DNA of 64,000 nucleotides from Marilutibacter aestuarii (GTDB lineage Bacteria > Pseudomonadota > Gammaproteobacteria > Xanthomonadales > Xanthomonadaceae): assembly GCF_006546775.1 (NCBI RefSeq), contig NZ_VICE01000111.1:25820-89819 (forward strand), given 5' to 3'. The number at the start of each line of letters is the position of its first letter. The stretch's first letter is position 1. The notes beneath the pieces are model-generated. The model did no database searches. It was not told where the DNA came from and saw nothing but the letters and a program-made list of their open reading frames with translations. Of this stretch, positions 32,744-41,972 are shown one piece after another. The translations under genes and the position numbers were made by a program.

Positions 32744-33654
32744 CGCGTGGCGGCCCGCCCCCGCAGGACCCAGCCCCCACCGAGGCGGGCGCCGCCGGCG
32801 CGGAGGCTTCGCCGCTGCTCAGGGTACGGGCCGAGCGCGACCGCATGTCCGCGATCGAACGGCGGATCGCCGACTTCCTGCTCGACAACGCCCACCTGTT
32901 GCGCGACTACTCCTCGCAGCAACTGGCCAGTGCGCTGGGGATCAGCCAGTCCAGCGTGGTCAAGTTCAGCCAGAAGCTGGGGTTCAAGGGCTACCCCGAC
33001 CTGAAGTTCTGCATCGGCGAAGCGCTCGCGCGCGAGACCGCCGGCATCGCCGCGCGCCCCACGTCGACGCGCGACCTCGCGCCTCACGTGGCACTCGCCG
33101 AATCGCTGTGGCGCGGCAAGGCCCGCGCCGAACAGGAGACCCGCCTGCTCAACCCGCTCGAACAGATCGACCGGATCGTGCAGGCCATCGTCGGCGCCGA
33201 CCGCGTCTTCATCTGCGGGCTCGGCCAGGACGGCATCCACGCGCGCGGCCTGGGCCTGCGCCTGTCGCTGATCGGCATCGCCACGGTCGAACACGCCGAT
33301 CCGGTGCTGATGGCCGCCAGCGTCAGCACGGCGGGCCCCGGCGACGTGCTGGTCGTGTTCTCAGAACATGGCCGCCAACCCGAGCTGTGCCATATCAGCC
33401 GGCAGTTCCGCGCGCGCCGCGGCAAGACCGTCTCGGTCACCCGGCACGGCGCCAACCCGTTGCGCGCGCATGCCGACGCGGCGCTGCTGGTGTCCGCGCA
33501 CGACGACGACGCCCACGTCGAACCCCTGCTCTACCAGGCCGCGCTGCAGCACATGCTCGACCTGGTGATCGTGCTGGTGTGCCAACATTCGGACGACTAC
33601 CTCGACCACTACAGGAGCAGCGCGGAGCATGTCCAGAAGATGCTCGATCCCTGA
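32740..33654 (+). CDS. RpiR/MurR-family transcriptional regulator
   Basis: The 304-residue protein has an N-terminal HTH_6 domain (IERRIADFLLDNAHLLRDYSSQQLASALGISQSSVVKFSQKLGFKGYPDLK) and a C-terminal SIS sugar-isomerase-like domain (VFICGLGQDGIHARGLGLRL, VVFSEHGRQPE). The family includes MurR, which senses N-acetylmuramic acid 6-phosphate in E. coli; the ligand here is unknown and may be a muropeptide or sugar fragment. The first 30 residues are Pro/Ala-rich and poorly conserved, so an internal start is possible. The ATG overlaps the epimerase stop by 4 bp. It probably controls the two divergent operons from the site near 30.0 kb. Confidence 0.88.
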   Translation: MTRGGPPPQDPAPTEAGAAGAEASPLLRVRAERDRMSAIERRIADFLLDNAHLLRDYSSQQLASALGISQSSVVKFSQKLGFKGYPDLKFCIGEALARETAGIAARPTSTRDLAPHVALAESLWRGKARAEQETRLLNPLEQIDRIVQAIVGADRVFICGLGQDGIHARGLGLRLSLIGIATVEHADPVLMAASVSTAGPGDVLVVFSEHGRQPELCHISRQFRARRGKTVSVTRHGANPLRAHADAALLVSAHDDDAHVEPLLYQAALQHMLDLVIVLVCQHSDDYLDHYRSSAEHVQKMLDP

Positions 33655-34444
33655 GAGGCCCGCCGCCCTCGTCGCCACTGCCCTGCTCGTGGCGGCCATG
33701 GGCACGGCCCACGCCGCCACGCCCTGGACGCAGGCCCGGCAGATGGTGGTCGTCACCACCCCCGACTGGGACGCCGATGGCGGGCGCATGCAGCGCTTCG
33801 AGAAGCACGGCGCGGGCTGGCGCCCCGTCGCCGCGTCCGAGCCGGTGCGCATCGGTCGCGCCGGCAGCGCATGGGGCCTGGGCCTGCACCCGGACCAGCC
33901 CGGAACGCGCAAGCGTGAAGGCGACGGGCGCAGCCCCGCCGGCATCTTCGGCATCGGCGACGCGTTCGGTTATGCCGCCGATGCGCGTACCGCGCTGCCC
34001 TACCGGTCCATGCAGGCGGGCGACTACTGCATCGACGTGCCCGGCTCGCCGCTCTACAACCGCATCGTCAACACCGAAGAAGTCGGCGCGGCGGCGGTCA
34101 AGGGCTCGACCGAACCGATGCGCCGGGACCTGCACGCCGATGGCGACCAACGCTACGCGCAGGGTTTCGTGATCGACCACAATCCGGGCAACCGCAGCCC
34201 GGCGGGCAGTTGCATCTTCGCGCACGTGTGGAAGGCGGCGGACGTCGCCACCGCAGGCTGCACCGCGATGCCGCCCGAACGCGTGGCCGCCCTGCTCGAC
34301 TGGCTGGACCCGGCGGCGCAGCCGGTGTTTGTGCTGCTGCCCGAAGCTGCTTACGCTCGGCTGCAGGCGCCCTGGCACCTGCCCGTGCTGCCACCCGTCC
34401 CGACGTCCAACCCGCCTGCCGCCAAGGACCCCCCGAATGACTGA
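33629..34444 (+). CDS. Exported L,D-transpeptidase-fold protein
   Basis: The 271-residue protein has a signal peptide (ALLVAAMGTAHA) and a YkuD/ErfK-type domain with His199 (FAHVWK) and the nucleophile Cys211 in TAGCTAM. The canonical motif is HGCxN-like, so the G-C-T-A variant is a divergent version close to the 'L,D-transpeptidase catalytic domain' proteins that act as L,D-carboxypeptidases or hydrolases. There is a Pro-rich C-terminal tail. It overlaps the regulator gene by 26 bp and the permease gene by 8 bp, so it is firmly in the operon. Cleaving or trimming murein tetrapeptides would fit the cluster, but this is inferred. Confidence 0.8.
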   Translation: MSRRCSIPERPAALVATALLVAAMGTAHAATPWTQARQMVVVTTPDWDADGGRMQRFEKHGAGWRPVAASEPVRIGRAGSAWGLGLHPDQPGTRKREGDGRSPAGIFGIGDAFGYAADARTALPYRSMQAGDYCIDVPGSPLYNRIVNTEEVGAAAVKGSTEPMRRDLHADGDQRYAQGFVIDHNPGNRSPAGSCIFAHVWKAADVATAGCTAMPPERVAALLDWLDPAAQPVFVLLPEAAYARLQAPWHLPVLPPVPTSNPPAAKDPPND

Positions 34445-35813
34445 GCCCCTTCGCCCGACCGTCGACCACCCGGCTGCGGGCGAACCCCCTGCCGGCATCG
34501 ACCACGACACCGGCATGGTGCGGGCGGTCAGCCGCTGGCAGATCGTGGGCCTGTCCATCAACGACGTCATCGGCAGCGGCATCTACCTGCTGCCCGCCAG
34601 CACCGCGCTGTTGCTGGGGCCGGCGAGCCTGTGGGCGGTGTTGCTGGCAGGCGTCGCCGTCGGCCTGCTCGTGCTGTGCTATGCCCAGGCCGGCAGCTAC
34701 TACGACGATGCCGGCGGCAGCTATCTCTACGCCCGCGATGCGTTCGGCGACTTCATCGGTTTCGAGGTCGGCTGGATGACCTGGCTGACCCGCGTGGCAT
34801 CCGCCGCGGCCCTGGGCAGCGGCCTGGCGCTGGCGGTGTCCAAGTTCTGGGCGCCCGCGGGCGAAGGCTTGGGCTGGACCGCGGTGGTGGTCGGCTCGCT
34901 CGCGTTCCTGACTTTCATCAACGTGGTGGGCGTGCGCACCGCCGCGCGCACCGGCGTCGTCCTCGTGCTGGCCAAGCTGGTACCCCTGCTGTTCTTCATC
35001 GCCGTGGGGGCGTTCTTCGTCGACTGGTCGCAGGCCGTGGCCATGGGCGCACCGCCGACCGACAAGCTGGGCGAAGGCGCCTTGCTGCTGCTCTACGCCT
35101 ACGCCGGCTTCGAGAACACCCCGGCGGCGGCAGGCGAATTCCGCAATCCACGCCGCGACGTGCCGTTCGCCCTGATCACGATGATCGTGGTGGTGACCCT
35201 GATCTACGTGGCCGTGCAGGTCGTCGCCCAGGGCACGGTGCCCGATCTCGCCTCGTCCAGGTCCCCGCTGGCGGATGCCGCCGAGACCTTTGCCGGCCCC
35301 GCCGGCGCGCTGTTGCTGACATTGGGCGCGGCGGTCTCGATCCTGGGCAGCAACAGCAACACCATGCTGTTCGGCCCGCGCTACCTCTACGCGCTTTCAG
35401 CCGACGGCTATGGCCCGGCCGCGCTGTCGCGCGTGCATCCGCGCTACCGCACCCCGACCATCGCGATCATCGTCACCGGCGTGCTATCGACCCTGCTGGT
35501 GCTGGGCCAGCAGTTCGGCGGCAGCGGCGTTTCGCAGGCCTTCGCCAACCTCGCGCTGCTCTCGGTGGTCGCGCGGCTGTGCAGCTACATCGGCACCGCG
35601 GCTTCGTTGCTGGTGCTGCAGAAGCGCTACCGGGATCGCCCCAATGCCCTGAGCCTGCCGGGCGGCCCCCTGATCCCCGTCCTCGCCCTGCTGGTGTCGC
35701 TGGCCCTGGTCGCGAGCGCGGGGGTGGGCAACCTGGTCGCAGCCGCGGTGGCGATCGCGGTGGGCGCCGTGATCTACCTGATGAGACGCCGCCCGGCGGC
35801 GTCCCACCGCTGA
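34437..35813 (+). CDS. APC superfamily amino acid permease
   Basis: The 458-residue protein has twelve predicted transmembrane segments and the APC-type helix-1 motif NDVIGSGIYLLP plus AYAGFENTPAAAGEFRNPRRDVPFAL. It would import an amino acid or perhaps a dipeptide. Its position as the last gene of the operon suggests import of the Ala/Glu or dipeptide products. AAGGA lies 8 nt before the ATG at 34437, which overlaps the stop of the upstream gene. The frame is open upstream to 34329, but homology starts after the chosen ATG. Confidence 0.88.
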   Translation: MTEPLRPTVDHPAAGEPPAGIDHDTGMVRAVSRWQIVGLSINDVIGSGIYLLPASTALLLGPASLWAVLLAGVAVGLLVLCYAQAGSYYDDAGGSYLYARDAFGDFIGFEVGWMTWLTRVASAAALGSGLALAVSKFWAPAGEGLGWTAVVVGSLAFLTFINVVGVRTAARTGVVLVLAKLVPLLFFIAVGAFFVDWSQAVAMGAPPTDKLGEGALLLLYAYAGFENTPAAAGEFRNPRRDVPFALITMIVVVTLIYVAVQVVAQGTVPDLASSRSPLADAAETFAGPAGALLLTLGAAVSILGSNSNTMLFGPRYLYALSADGYGPAALSRVHPRYRTPTIAIIVTGVLSTLLVLGQQFGGSGVSQAFANLALLSVVARLCSYIGTAASLLVLQKRYRDRPNALSLPGGPLIPVLALLVSLALVASAGVGNLVAAAVAIAVGAVIYLMRRRPAASHR

Positions 35814-35969
35814 CGACGACGTCATCCGGGCTGGACGCTTCCAGCCGCCCTCGCGGCGGCGACGCGTCCATGCCCATCCGTTGCGCGCCCCGTTTGATCT
35901 TCGATTGACGCGGAGGCACGAGGCTATCTCCACGCCATTCCGGCGAGACGCAGAGATGGAGATGCACGC

Positions 35970-37022
35970 ATGTGGAGAATGATTCGGATCGCCTCGTTGG
36001 CGGCGGTGGGCCTGTGCCTGGTACTCGCGCTTGGCGGCTGGGCGTACGTGGCAAGCCTCGATCTCGAATCCGAGCCGCGGGCGGACCGGAACGCGGATGC
36101 GGCCGACCTGCCCTTCCTGCGCGCACGGACATCCGGGCAGCGAGGACGGATCCTGGCCGTCGTCACCAGCACCCCCCTCATCGGCGACAGCGGCAGGAAG
36201 GCCGGCTACGAGCTGACCGAGCTGTCGCGGGCCTACTGGACGTTCCTGGCCAACGGCTACGAGGTCGACATCGCCAGTCCCCTTGGCGGCGAGCCCCCGA
36301 TGAGGCTGGACCAGGACGACACCGGCGATGCCGACTACGCATTCCTCAACGATGCACGTGCGCGACACAAGCTGGCCAATTCCCTCCCGCTCTCCGGGGT
36401 GGACCCGACGCTGTACCAGGCCGTCTACTTCGTCGGCGGAAAGGGCGCCATGTTCGACTTCCCCGGCAACCCCGCCATCGCACGCATCGTGGCGGAAATC
36501 GCCCCTCGCGGCGTGGTCGGTGCCGTCTGCCACGGGCCTGCGGCGCTGATCGGGCTCCGCGATGCCTCCGGCCGTCCCTGGCTGCAGGGGCGGTGGGTCA
36601 CCGGCTTCACCAACGCAGAGGAACTGTTCCTGATCGAAAATGCCCGCGAGCTGTTCCCGTACCTGTTGCAGGACGAACTGTCGCGACAGGGGGCGCGCTT
36701 CGTCGAAGGCCCCGTGTACCTGGACAACACCGTGGTCGACGAGCGCCTGGTGACCGGCCAGAACCCGTGGTCCACATGGTCCGTCGCGGAGCACATGGTG
36801 CGTGCGCTGGGCCATGAGCCGGTGCCTCGGGCGCGAAGCGCCGAGGAAATCAGCGTGCAATTGCTGGCGACCTACCACGAGGCCGGCATCGAGGCCGCCC
36901 TGGCGATGAAGGCGGGTGCTGCACGCAGCGATCGGCGACTCCTGCTCATGCACGCCGTGGTGGCGGCCATGCAATGGCGGCTGCGTGAGGCCTACCAACT
37001 GCAACGGCTTGCAAGGAACTAA
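35970..37022 (+). CDS. Membrane-anchored DJ-1/PfpI family protein
   Basis: The 350-residue protein has one N-terminal transmembrane helix (IASLAAVGLCLVLALGGWAYV) and then a DJ-1/PfpI domain with the nucleophile elbow GAVCHGP (Cys187, His188) and Glu84 in GYELTELS, as in Hsp31-like members (glyoxalase/deglycase or chaperone). A C-terminal extension of about 90 residues follows the core. The active-site domain would face the periplasm if the helix is an uncleaved signal anchor. It lies 90 bp upstream of an OmpR-type two-component pair on the same strand, and may belong to its regulon. The catalytic role is not established. Confidence 0.83.
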   Translation: MWRMIRIASLAAVGLCLVLALGGWAYVASLDLESEPRADRNADAADLPFLRARTSGQRGRILAVVTSTPLIGDSGRKAGYELTELSRAYWTFLANGYEVDIASPLGGEPPMRLDQDDTGDADYAFLNDARARHKLANSLPLSGVDPTLYQAVYFVGGKGAMFDFPGNPAIARIVAEIAPRGVVGAVCHGPAALIGLRDASGRPWLQGRWVTGFTNAEELFLIENARELFPYLLQDELSRQGARFVEGPVYLDNTVVDERLVTGQNPWSTWSVAEHMVRALGHEPVPRARSAEEISVQLLATYHEAGIEAALAMKAGAARSDRRLLLMHAVVAAMQWRLREAYQLQRLARN

Positions 37023-37112
37023 CCAGCGGCCGATGCTTGCGACCGGACCCCGGCATCGGCCGGGAGGCCCGGCCGCCGACCATTCACCGCGTGCGAACAC
37101 GAGGGCAGGCGC

Positions 37113-37820
37113 TTGGACAGGCTCGAGGACGAAAAAGGCGCGAAGCTGGCGGTACTGCTGGTCGAGGACGACCTTGACGTCGCCGCCGGCATCGGCGACT
37201 ACCTGGAGGCGCACGGGCTGGCGGTCGACTTCGCCTACGATGCGTCCCAGGCGCGGGCCCGTCTCCTGGAGTCGACGTTCGACCTGCTCGTGCTGGACGT
37301 GAACCTGCCGGGCGAGGATGGGATGAGCCTGTGCCGTGAGCTGAAGCAGGTACAGGGCCTGCGCCAACCCGCGATCTTCCTGACCGCCCGCGGCGGGCTG
37401 GCCGACAAGCTTCGCGGCTTCGAGGCCGGCGCCCTGGACTACATGGTCAAGCCGTTCGAGCCGGCCGAACTGCTGGCACGCATCCGCGCCATGGGCACCC
37501 ACGCCAGGGCCGCGGATGGCGGCCTGATCCTGGCCGATGGATACCGCCTGGACCCACAGCGGGGATTGTTGTCACGGGACGAACTCAGCCTGTCCCTCCA
37601 TGCCACGGGCCTGGGCATCCTGGCGCGGCTGATGCGGGCGTTCCCCGGCACGGTCTCGCGCCAGGCGCTGTGCGAGGGGCTCTGGGGCGACGAAGCGCCC
37701 GGCAGCGATCCGTTGCGTACCCACGTCTACCAGCTGCGGCGCGCCATGCAGGAGCGGTTCGGCGAGTCGCCCATCACGACCGTGCGCGGGCTGGGTTACC
37801 GCTTCGGAGGCCTTCGATGA
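37113..37820 (+). CDS. OmpR-family response regulator with TTG start
   Basis: The 235-residue protein has a receiver (LLVEDDLDVA, phosphoacceptor Asp62 in LLVLDVNLPG, and Lys in DYMVKPFEP) and a winged-helix DNA-binding domain (SRQALCEGLWGDEAPGSDPLRTHVYQLRRAM, TVRGLGYRF). No ATG or GTG fits before the receiver, so the start is TTG at 37113, with GAGGG about 8 nt upstream. The stop overlaps the kinase ATG (ATGA), so the pair is translationally coupled. The signal is unknown; the upstream DJ-1-like gene may be a target. Confidence 0.87.
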   Translation: MDRLEDEKGAKLAVLLVEDDLDVAAGIGDYLEAHGLAVDFAYDASQARARLLESTFDLLVLDVNLPGEDGMSLCRELKQVQGLRQPAIFLTARGGLADKLRGFEAGALDYMVKPFEPAELLARIRAMGTHARAADGGLILADGYRLDPQRGLLSRDELSLSLHATGLGILARLMRAFPGTVSRQALCEGLWGDEAPGSDPLRTHVYQLRRAMQERFGESPITTVRGLGYRFGGLR

Positions 37821-39100
37821 GAGGCAAGCGCCGCCTGCACGATGTACTGGCCCGGCAATGGATCGTCTTCGCCCTGGTGCTGCTGGCCGGATTCGCCGCG
37901 ATGACGGTCCTGACCGCCTACATGCTCGAGGACCGGCTGATCGACGATCGCCTGCGCGATGTCGGCCGACAGCAGGGCCTGCATTCGCCGGGACCGCTAC
38001 CGCCAGGCTTCATGCTGGTGGCCCGCAGGCAAGCCGACGACGCGCTGCGCGAGCGCACCGCGGGCCAGCCGCTGGACGCCATCCGCGAGTTCCGGCTGCC
38101 GGACGGACGCTACCTGCACGTGCTGGCCATGCGCGACGGACGGGGTGCGGAGTCCCTCCTGGTCCACGATGCGACCGCGCACCTGGCGGTCAATCCGGCC
38201 CTGGTGCGCGCCTGGCCCTGGCTGCTGTTGATCGCCACCGCGCTGGCGCTGGTTGCGTGGGCGCTCGCGCACCGGTTCGTGGCGCGGGTGTCGGGACAGG
38301 CCCGGGAACTGGTGGCCCGTTTCAGCGAGGCTGAGGGCCCCCATGACCTGCATGCGCTGGCGGATGCCCAGGGGATCTTCGAGTTCAGCGAACTCGCCCG
38401 CCTCAATGCGAAGGTCTGGGAGTCGCGCCGCGCGGTGCTCGATCGCGAGCGCGAGACGCTGGCGTTCCTCGCGCACGAACTCCGGACACCCCTGCAGTCC
38501 GCCCGGACCAGCCTGGCCCTGCTCGATGCCCTGCCCGAGCGCGTGGAGCACGCCGCGTGGCAGCGCCTGCATCGGGCCGTGGGCCGCCTCGCCAGGGCCA
38601 GTCACGCCCTGCTCTGGCTGGGTGACGGCCAGGCGGCGCCGCCCCGGCCGTGCAAGCCCTTGCGGCTGCTGGGCACGCTCGTCGAGGAACTCGCGCCATT
38701 GGCAGCGGCCAAGGGACAGACCCTGCGCATGCCGTCGGGTCCGGACATCGACTGGCCCATGCCCGGGGAAGTCGCCGAGACCATCCTGAACAACCTGCTG
38801 CTCAACGCGATCCAGCACGGAGACCGGGGCGAGATCCGCATCCAGGTGCATGGCACGACGCTGGGCATCGACAATCCGCTCCCGGACCGGCCCGCGCCTT
38901 CCGGCTTCGGCGTGGGGCGACAGCTCGCGGAGCGACTGGTCGAACGCTTCGGCGGGACCCTCCGGCAACGCGCCCTGCCCGGCCACCGGCTGCGCGTCGA
39001 GGTGGATGTCGGCCCAGGCGGCACGGTGCCCGCGCAGCCGGAACGTAACGCAGCGGGCGATGGGCTCGCTTCGAGCCGGCCAGGCGGCGTCCGGAACTGA
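37817..39100 (+). CDS. Two-component sensor histidine kinase
   Basis: The 427-residue protein has two transmembrane helices (about 15-36 and 132-153) bracketing a periplasmic sensor of roughly 95 residues, then a HAMP-like linker, HisKA with His220 (AFLAHELRTPLQ), and an ATPase domain (NNLLLNAIQHGDRGEI, then GFGVGRQLAERLVERFGG). The DxGxG motif of the G1 box is weak here (LGIDNPL), as seen in a subset of QseC-like kinases. It is coupled to the OmpR-type regulator by a 4-bp overlap. It ends 92 bp before a strong terminator shared with pnp. Confidence 0.88.
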   Translation: MRGKRRLHDVLARQWIVFALVLLAGFAAMTVLTAYMLEDRLIDDRLRDVGRQQGLHSPGPLPPGFMLVARRQADDALRERTAGQPLDAIREFRLPDGRYLHVLAMRDGRGAESLLVHDATAHLAVNPALVRAWPWLLLIATALALVAWALAHRFVARVSGQARELVARFSEAEGPHDLHALADAQGIFEFSELARLNAKVWESRRAVLDRERETLAFLAHELRTPLQSARTSLALLDALPERVEHAAWQRLHRAVGRLARASHALLWLGDGQAAPPRPCKPLRLLGTLVEELAPLAAAKGQTLRMPSGPDIDWPMPGEVAETILNNLLLNAIQHGDRGEIRIQVHGTTLGIDNPLPDRPAPSGFGVGRQLAERLVERFGGTLRQRALPGHRLRVEVDVGPGGTVPAQPERNAAGDGLASSRPGGVRN

Positions 39101-39192
39101 GCACCCCGCCTGCGCTCGCGGGACTCCAACGCCATCCCCACCCGCGTCCGGAGCGGACGACGCGCCCCATCCACGCCGGGAGACGCCCACGA

Positions 39193-39216
39193 AAAAGCGG
39201 GCCGAAGCCCGCTTTT
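39193..39216. terminator. Bidirectional intrinsic terminator between the kinase gene and pnp
   Basis: AAAAGCGGGC (39193-39202), CGAA, GCCCGCTTTT (39207-39216). Read on the minus strand the loop is TTCG closed by C-G, the very stable UUCG tetraloop, followed by a T5 run. It ends the pnp transcript and, with its TTTTCC on the plus strand, the kinase transcript. Confidence 0.92.
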
Positions 39217-39241
39217 CCGTGCGTCTGCGATGTCGCCCGGC

Positions 39242-41350
39242 TTACTCGGCCGAAGCGCCCTCGCCTTCCTCGACGGCCTTCATCGACAGGCGGATGCGGC
39301 CCTGCTTGTCGACTTCCAGCACCTTGACCTTGACCACGTCGCCTTCCTTCAGCTTGTCGCTGACCTTCTCGACGCGCTCGCTGGAGATCTGCGAGACGTG
39401 CACCAGGCCGTCCTTGCCCGGGAGGATGGTCACGAACGCACCGAAGTCCATGATCTTGGCGACCTTGCCTTCGTAGATGCGGCCCGGCTCGACGTCCGAG
39501 GTGATCTGCTCGATGCGCTCCTTGGCGGCGTTCGCGGCAGCGGCGTTGACCGAGGCGATGACGATGGTGCCGTCGTCCTGGATGTCGATCTGGGTGCCGG
39601 TTTCCTTGGTGATCGCCTGGATGGTCGAACCGCCCTTGCCGATCACTTCGCGGATCTTGTCCGGGTGGATCTTCAGGGTCAGCAGGCGCGGCGCGAACTC
39701 GCTGAGCTCGCCACGCGGGCTGGTCAGGGCGTGCGCCATCTCGCCGAGGATGTGCAGGCGACCGGCCTTGGCCTGGTCGAGTGCGACCTGCATGATCTCC
39801 TTGGTGATGCCCTGGATCTTGATGTCCATCTGCAGGGCGGTCACGCCGTTCTCGGTGCCGGCCACCTTGAAGTCCATGTCGCCGAGGTGGTCCTCGTCGC
39901 CCAGGATGTCGGACAGGACGACGAAGTCATCGCCCTCCTTGACCAGGCCCATCGCGATGCCCGCGACCGGGGCCTTGATCGGCACGCCGGCGTCCATCAG
40001 GGCCAGCGAGGAACCGCAGACCGAGGCCATCGACGAAGAGCCGTTCGACTCGGTGATCTCCGACACGATGCGGATGGTGTACGGGAACTCCTCCATCGTC
40101 GGCATCACGGCGAGCACGCCGCGCTTGGCCAGGCGGCCGTGGCCGATCTCGCGGCGCTTCGGGCCCATCATGCGGCCAGCTTCGCCTACCGAATAGGGAG
40201 GGAAGTTGTAATGGAACAGGAAGTGTTCCTTGTACTCGCCCGAGACGGCGTCGATGATCTGGCCATCGCGCGCGGTGCCCAGGGTGGCGACCACGATCGC
40301 CTGCGTCTCGCCGCGGGTGAACAGCGAGGAGCCGTGCGTACGCGGCAGCACGCCGACCTTGGAGCTGATCGGGCGGACGGTGTCGAGCGCACGGCCGTCG
40401 ATGCGCACCTTCGTGCTCAGCACGGCGCCACGCATGGTCTCGTATTCCAGCTCGCCGAATTCCTTCGACAGCTCGGCGCTGCTCCACTCGTTCGCTTCGG
40501 CCTGGCCGGCCAGCGACGCCAGGACGTCCTTCTTCAGCGCGGAGATGGCCTCCTTGCGCTCGCCCTTGTCGCGGATCTGGAAAGCGGCGCCCAAACGGTC
40601 GCCGATCGCGCCCTTGAGGGCGGCGACGATGGCGTCGTTACGGGCCGGGGCGGCCCAGTCCCACTTCGGCTTGCCGGCTTCGGCGACCAGCTCGTTGATC
40701 GCTTTGATGGCGACCTGCATCTGCTCGTGGCCGAACACCACGGCGCCCAGCATCACTTCCTCCGACAGCACGTCGGCTTCCGACTCGACCATCAGCACGG
40801 CACCGGCGGTACCGGCGACCACCAGCTCCAGCTTGGAGCCTTCCAGGTCGCTCTTGGTCGGGTTCAGCAGGTACTCGCCGTCCTTGTAGCCGACCTTGGC
40901 GGCGCCGATCGGGCCGTCGAAGGGGGCGCCCGACAGGGCCAGGGCGGCGGAGGCGCCGAGCAGCGCCGGGATGTCACCGTCGATCTCCGGGTTCATCGAC
41001 ATCACCGTGGCGATGATCTGGACTTCGTTGCGGAAGCCTTCCGGGAACAGCGGGCGGATCGGGCGGTCGATCAGTCGGGAGATCAGGGTCTCCTTCTCGG
41101 TCGCGCGGCCTTCGCGCTTGAAGAAGCCACCCGGGATGCGGCCGCCGGCGTAGAACTTCTCCTGGTAATCGACGGTCAGGGGAAAGAAGTCCTGGCCTTC
41201 GCGTGCGGTCTTGTTGGCGACCGCGCTGACCAGCAGCACGGTGTCTTCAACCTTGACGATGACGGCACCGCCGGCCTGGCGGGCGATCTCGCCGGTTTCC
41301 AGGGTGACCTGGTGCTTGCCGTACTGGAAGGTCTTGGTGATTTTTGACAC
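39242..41350 (-). CDS. pnp: Polyribonucleotide nucleotidyltransferase
   Basis: The 702-residue protein is PNPase, a phosphorolytic 3'-5' exoribonuclease of the RNA degradosome. Two RNase PH domains flank an alpha-helical domain, followed by KH ([13 protein letters not shown]-like: [20 protein letters not shown]) and S1 ([34 protein letters not shown]) domains. The C terminus is short and acidic. Length is normal (E. coli 711). It follows rpsO with an intrinsic terminator in the 149-bp gap, the classical rpsO-pnp arrangement. Confidence 0.98.
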   Translation of the reverse strand: MSKITKTFQYGKHQVTLETGEIARQAGGAVIVKVEDTVLLVSAVANKTAREGQDFFPLTVDYQEKFYAGGRIPGGFFKREGRATEKETLISRLIDRPIRPLFPEGFRNEVQIIATVMSMNPEIDGDIPALLGASAALALSGAPFDGPIGAAKVGYKDGEYLLNPTKSDLEGSKLELVVAGTAGAVLMVESEADVLSEEVMLGAVVFGHEQMQVAIKAINELVAEAGKPKWDWAAPARNDAIVAALKGAIGDRLGAAFQIRDKGERKEAISALKKDVLASLAGQAEANEWSSAELSKEFGELEYETMRGAVLSTKVRIDGRALDTVRPISSKVGVLPRTHGSSLFTRGETQAIVVATLGTARDGQIIDAVSGEYKEHFLFHYNFPPYSVGEAGRMMGPKRREIGHGRLAKRGVLAVMPTMEEFPYTIRIVSEITESNGSSSMASVCGSSLALMDAGVPIKAPVAGIAMGLVKEGDDFVVLSDILGDEDHLGDMDFKVAGTENGVTALQMDIKIQGITKEIMQVALDQAKAGRLHILGEMAHALTSPRGELSEFAPRLLTLKIHPDKIREVIGKGGSTIQAITKETGTQIDIQDDGTIVIASVNAAAANAAKERIEQITSDVEPGRIYEGKVAKIMDFGAFVTILPGKDGLVHVSQISSERVEKVSDKLKEGDVVKVKVLEVDKQGRIRLSMKAVEEGEGASAE

Positions 41351-41454
41351 GTTGGAGTCCTGTCGTTTCGATTCGTTGCGATCCGCCGGCGCCCCTGCGC
41401 CGGTCGGTCGGCTGCAGGATGGCAGCCTGGGAAGCCGCGGTGGAACGACTCCCG

Positions 41455-41487
41455 AAAAACGAACCGCGGCGCATCACTGCGCCGCGG
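41455..41487 (-). terminator. Intrinsic terminator after rpsO
   Basis: On the minus strand CCGCGGCGCA, GTGA loop, TGCGCCGCGG is a perfect 10-bp stem (41487-41464) followed by TTCGTTTTT. It lies 12 bp after the rpsO stop and would limit readthrough into pnp. Confidence 0.9.
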
Positions 41488-41499
41488 TAGGTGTTCTGC

Positions 41500-41760
41500 T
41501 TAGCGGCGCAGACCGAGCTTCTCGATCAGGGCCTTGTAGCGCACGTTGTCCTTGCGCTTGAGATAGTCCAGCAGGCTGCGACGGCGGTTCACCATCATCA
41601 ACAGGCCACGACGGCTGTGGTGGTCCTGCTTGTGCTCCTTGAAGTGGCCGGTCAGGAGCTCGATGCGTGCGGTCAGCAGGGCGACCTGGACTTCCGGGGA
41701 GCCGGTGTCGTTGGTGCCGCGACCGTGTTCCTGGATGATCTTGCTGGTATCGATGGACAT
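41500..41760 (-). CDS. rpsO: 30S ribosomal protein S15
   Basis: The 86-residue protein has the S15 signature ([71 protein letters not shown]). It binds the central domain of 16S rRNA. The 212-bp gap to truB is long enough for its own promoter (TACAAT-like box at 41899-41894) and for a leader that S15 could bind to repress its own translation, as in E. coli. Confidence 0.98.
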   Translation of the reverse strand: MSIDTSKIIQEHGRGTNDTGSPEVQVALLTARIELLTGHFKEHKQDHHSRRGLLMMVNRRRSLLDYLKRKDNVRYKALIEKLGLRR

Positions 41761-41893
41761 TGCTTTGTTTACCTTTCAGACGCGTGGCCTGCAGAAACGA
41801 CGGCATGCGATGACGACATCGCGCCGGCGTACCGCGGGGCTCGCCGTTGTTGGAAATGAACGAATGGGTGCTTGCTTGGATGAAAGCGGCGGA

Positions 41894-41899
41894 ATTGTA
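41894..41899 (-). promoter_or_regulatory. Candidate -10 box for rpsO-pnp
   Basis: On the minus strand TACAAT matches the -10 consensus at five of six positions. The -35 region is poor. The leader to the rpsO ATG would be about 125 nt, which fits an autoregulated S15 leader. Confidence 0.35.
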
Positions 41900-41972
41900 A
41901 CAGTTTCCCGGCACGGAATGCGACCCGCCCAGGGGCTGCGCGGTCGGCGCCGCGGGCACCGGGGGGCCCTGT

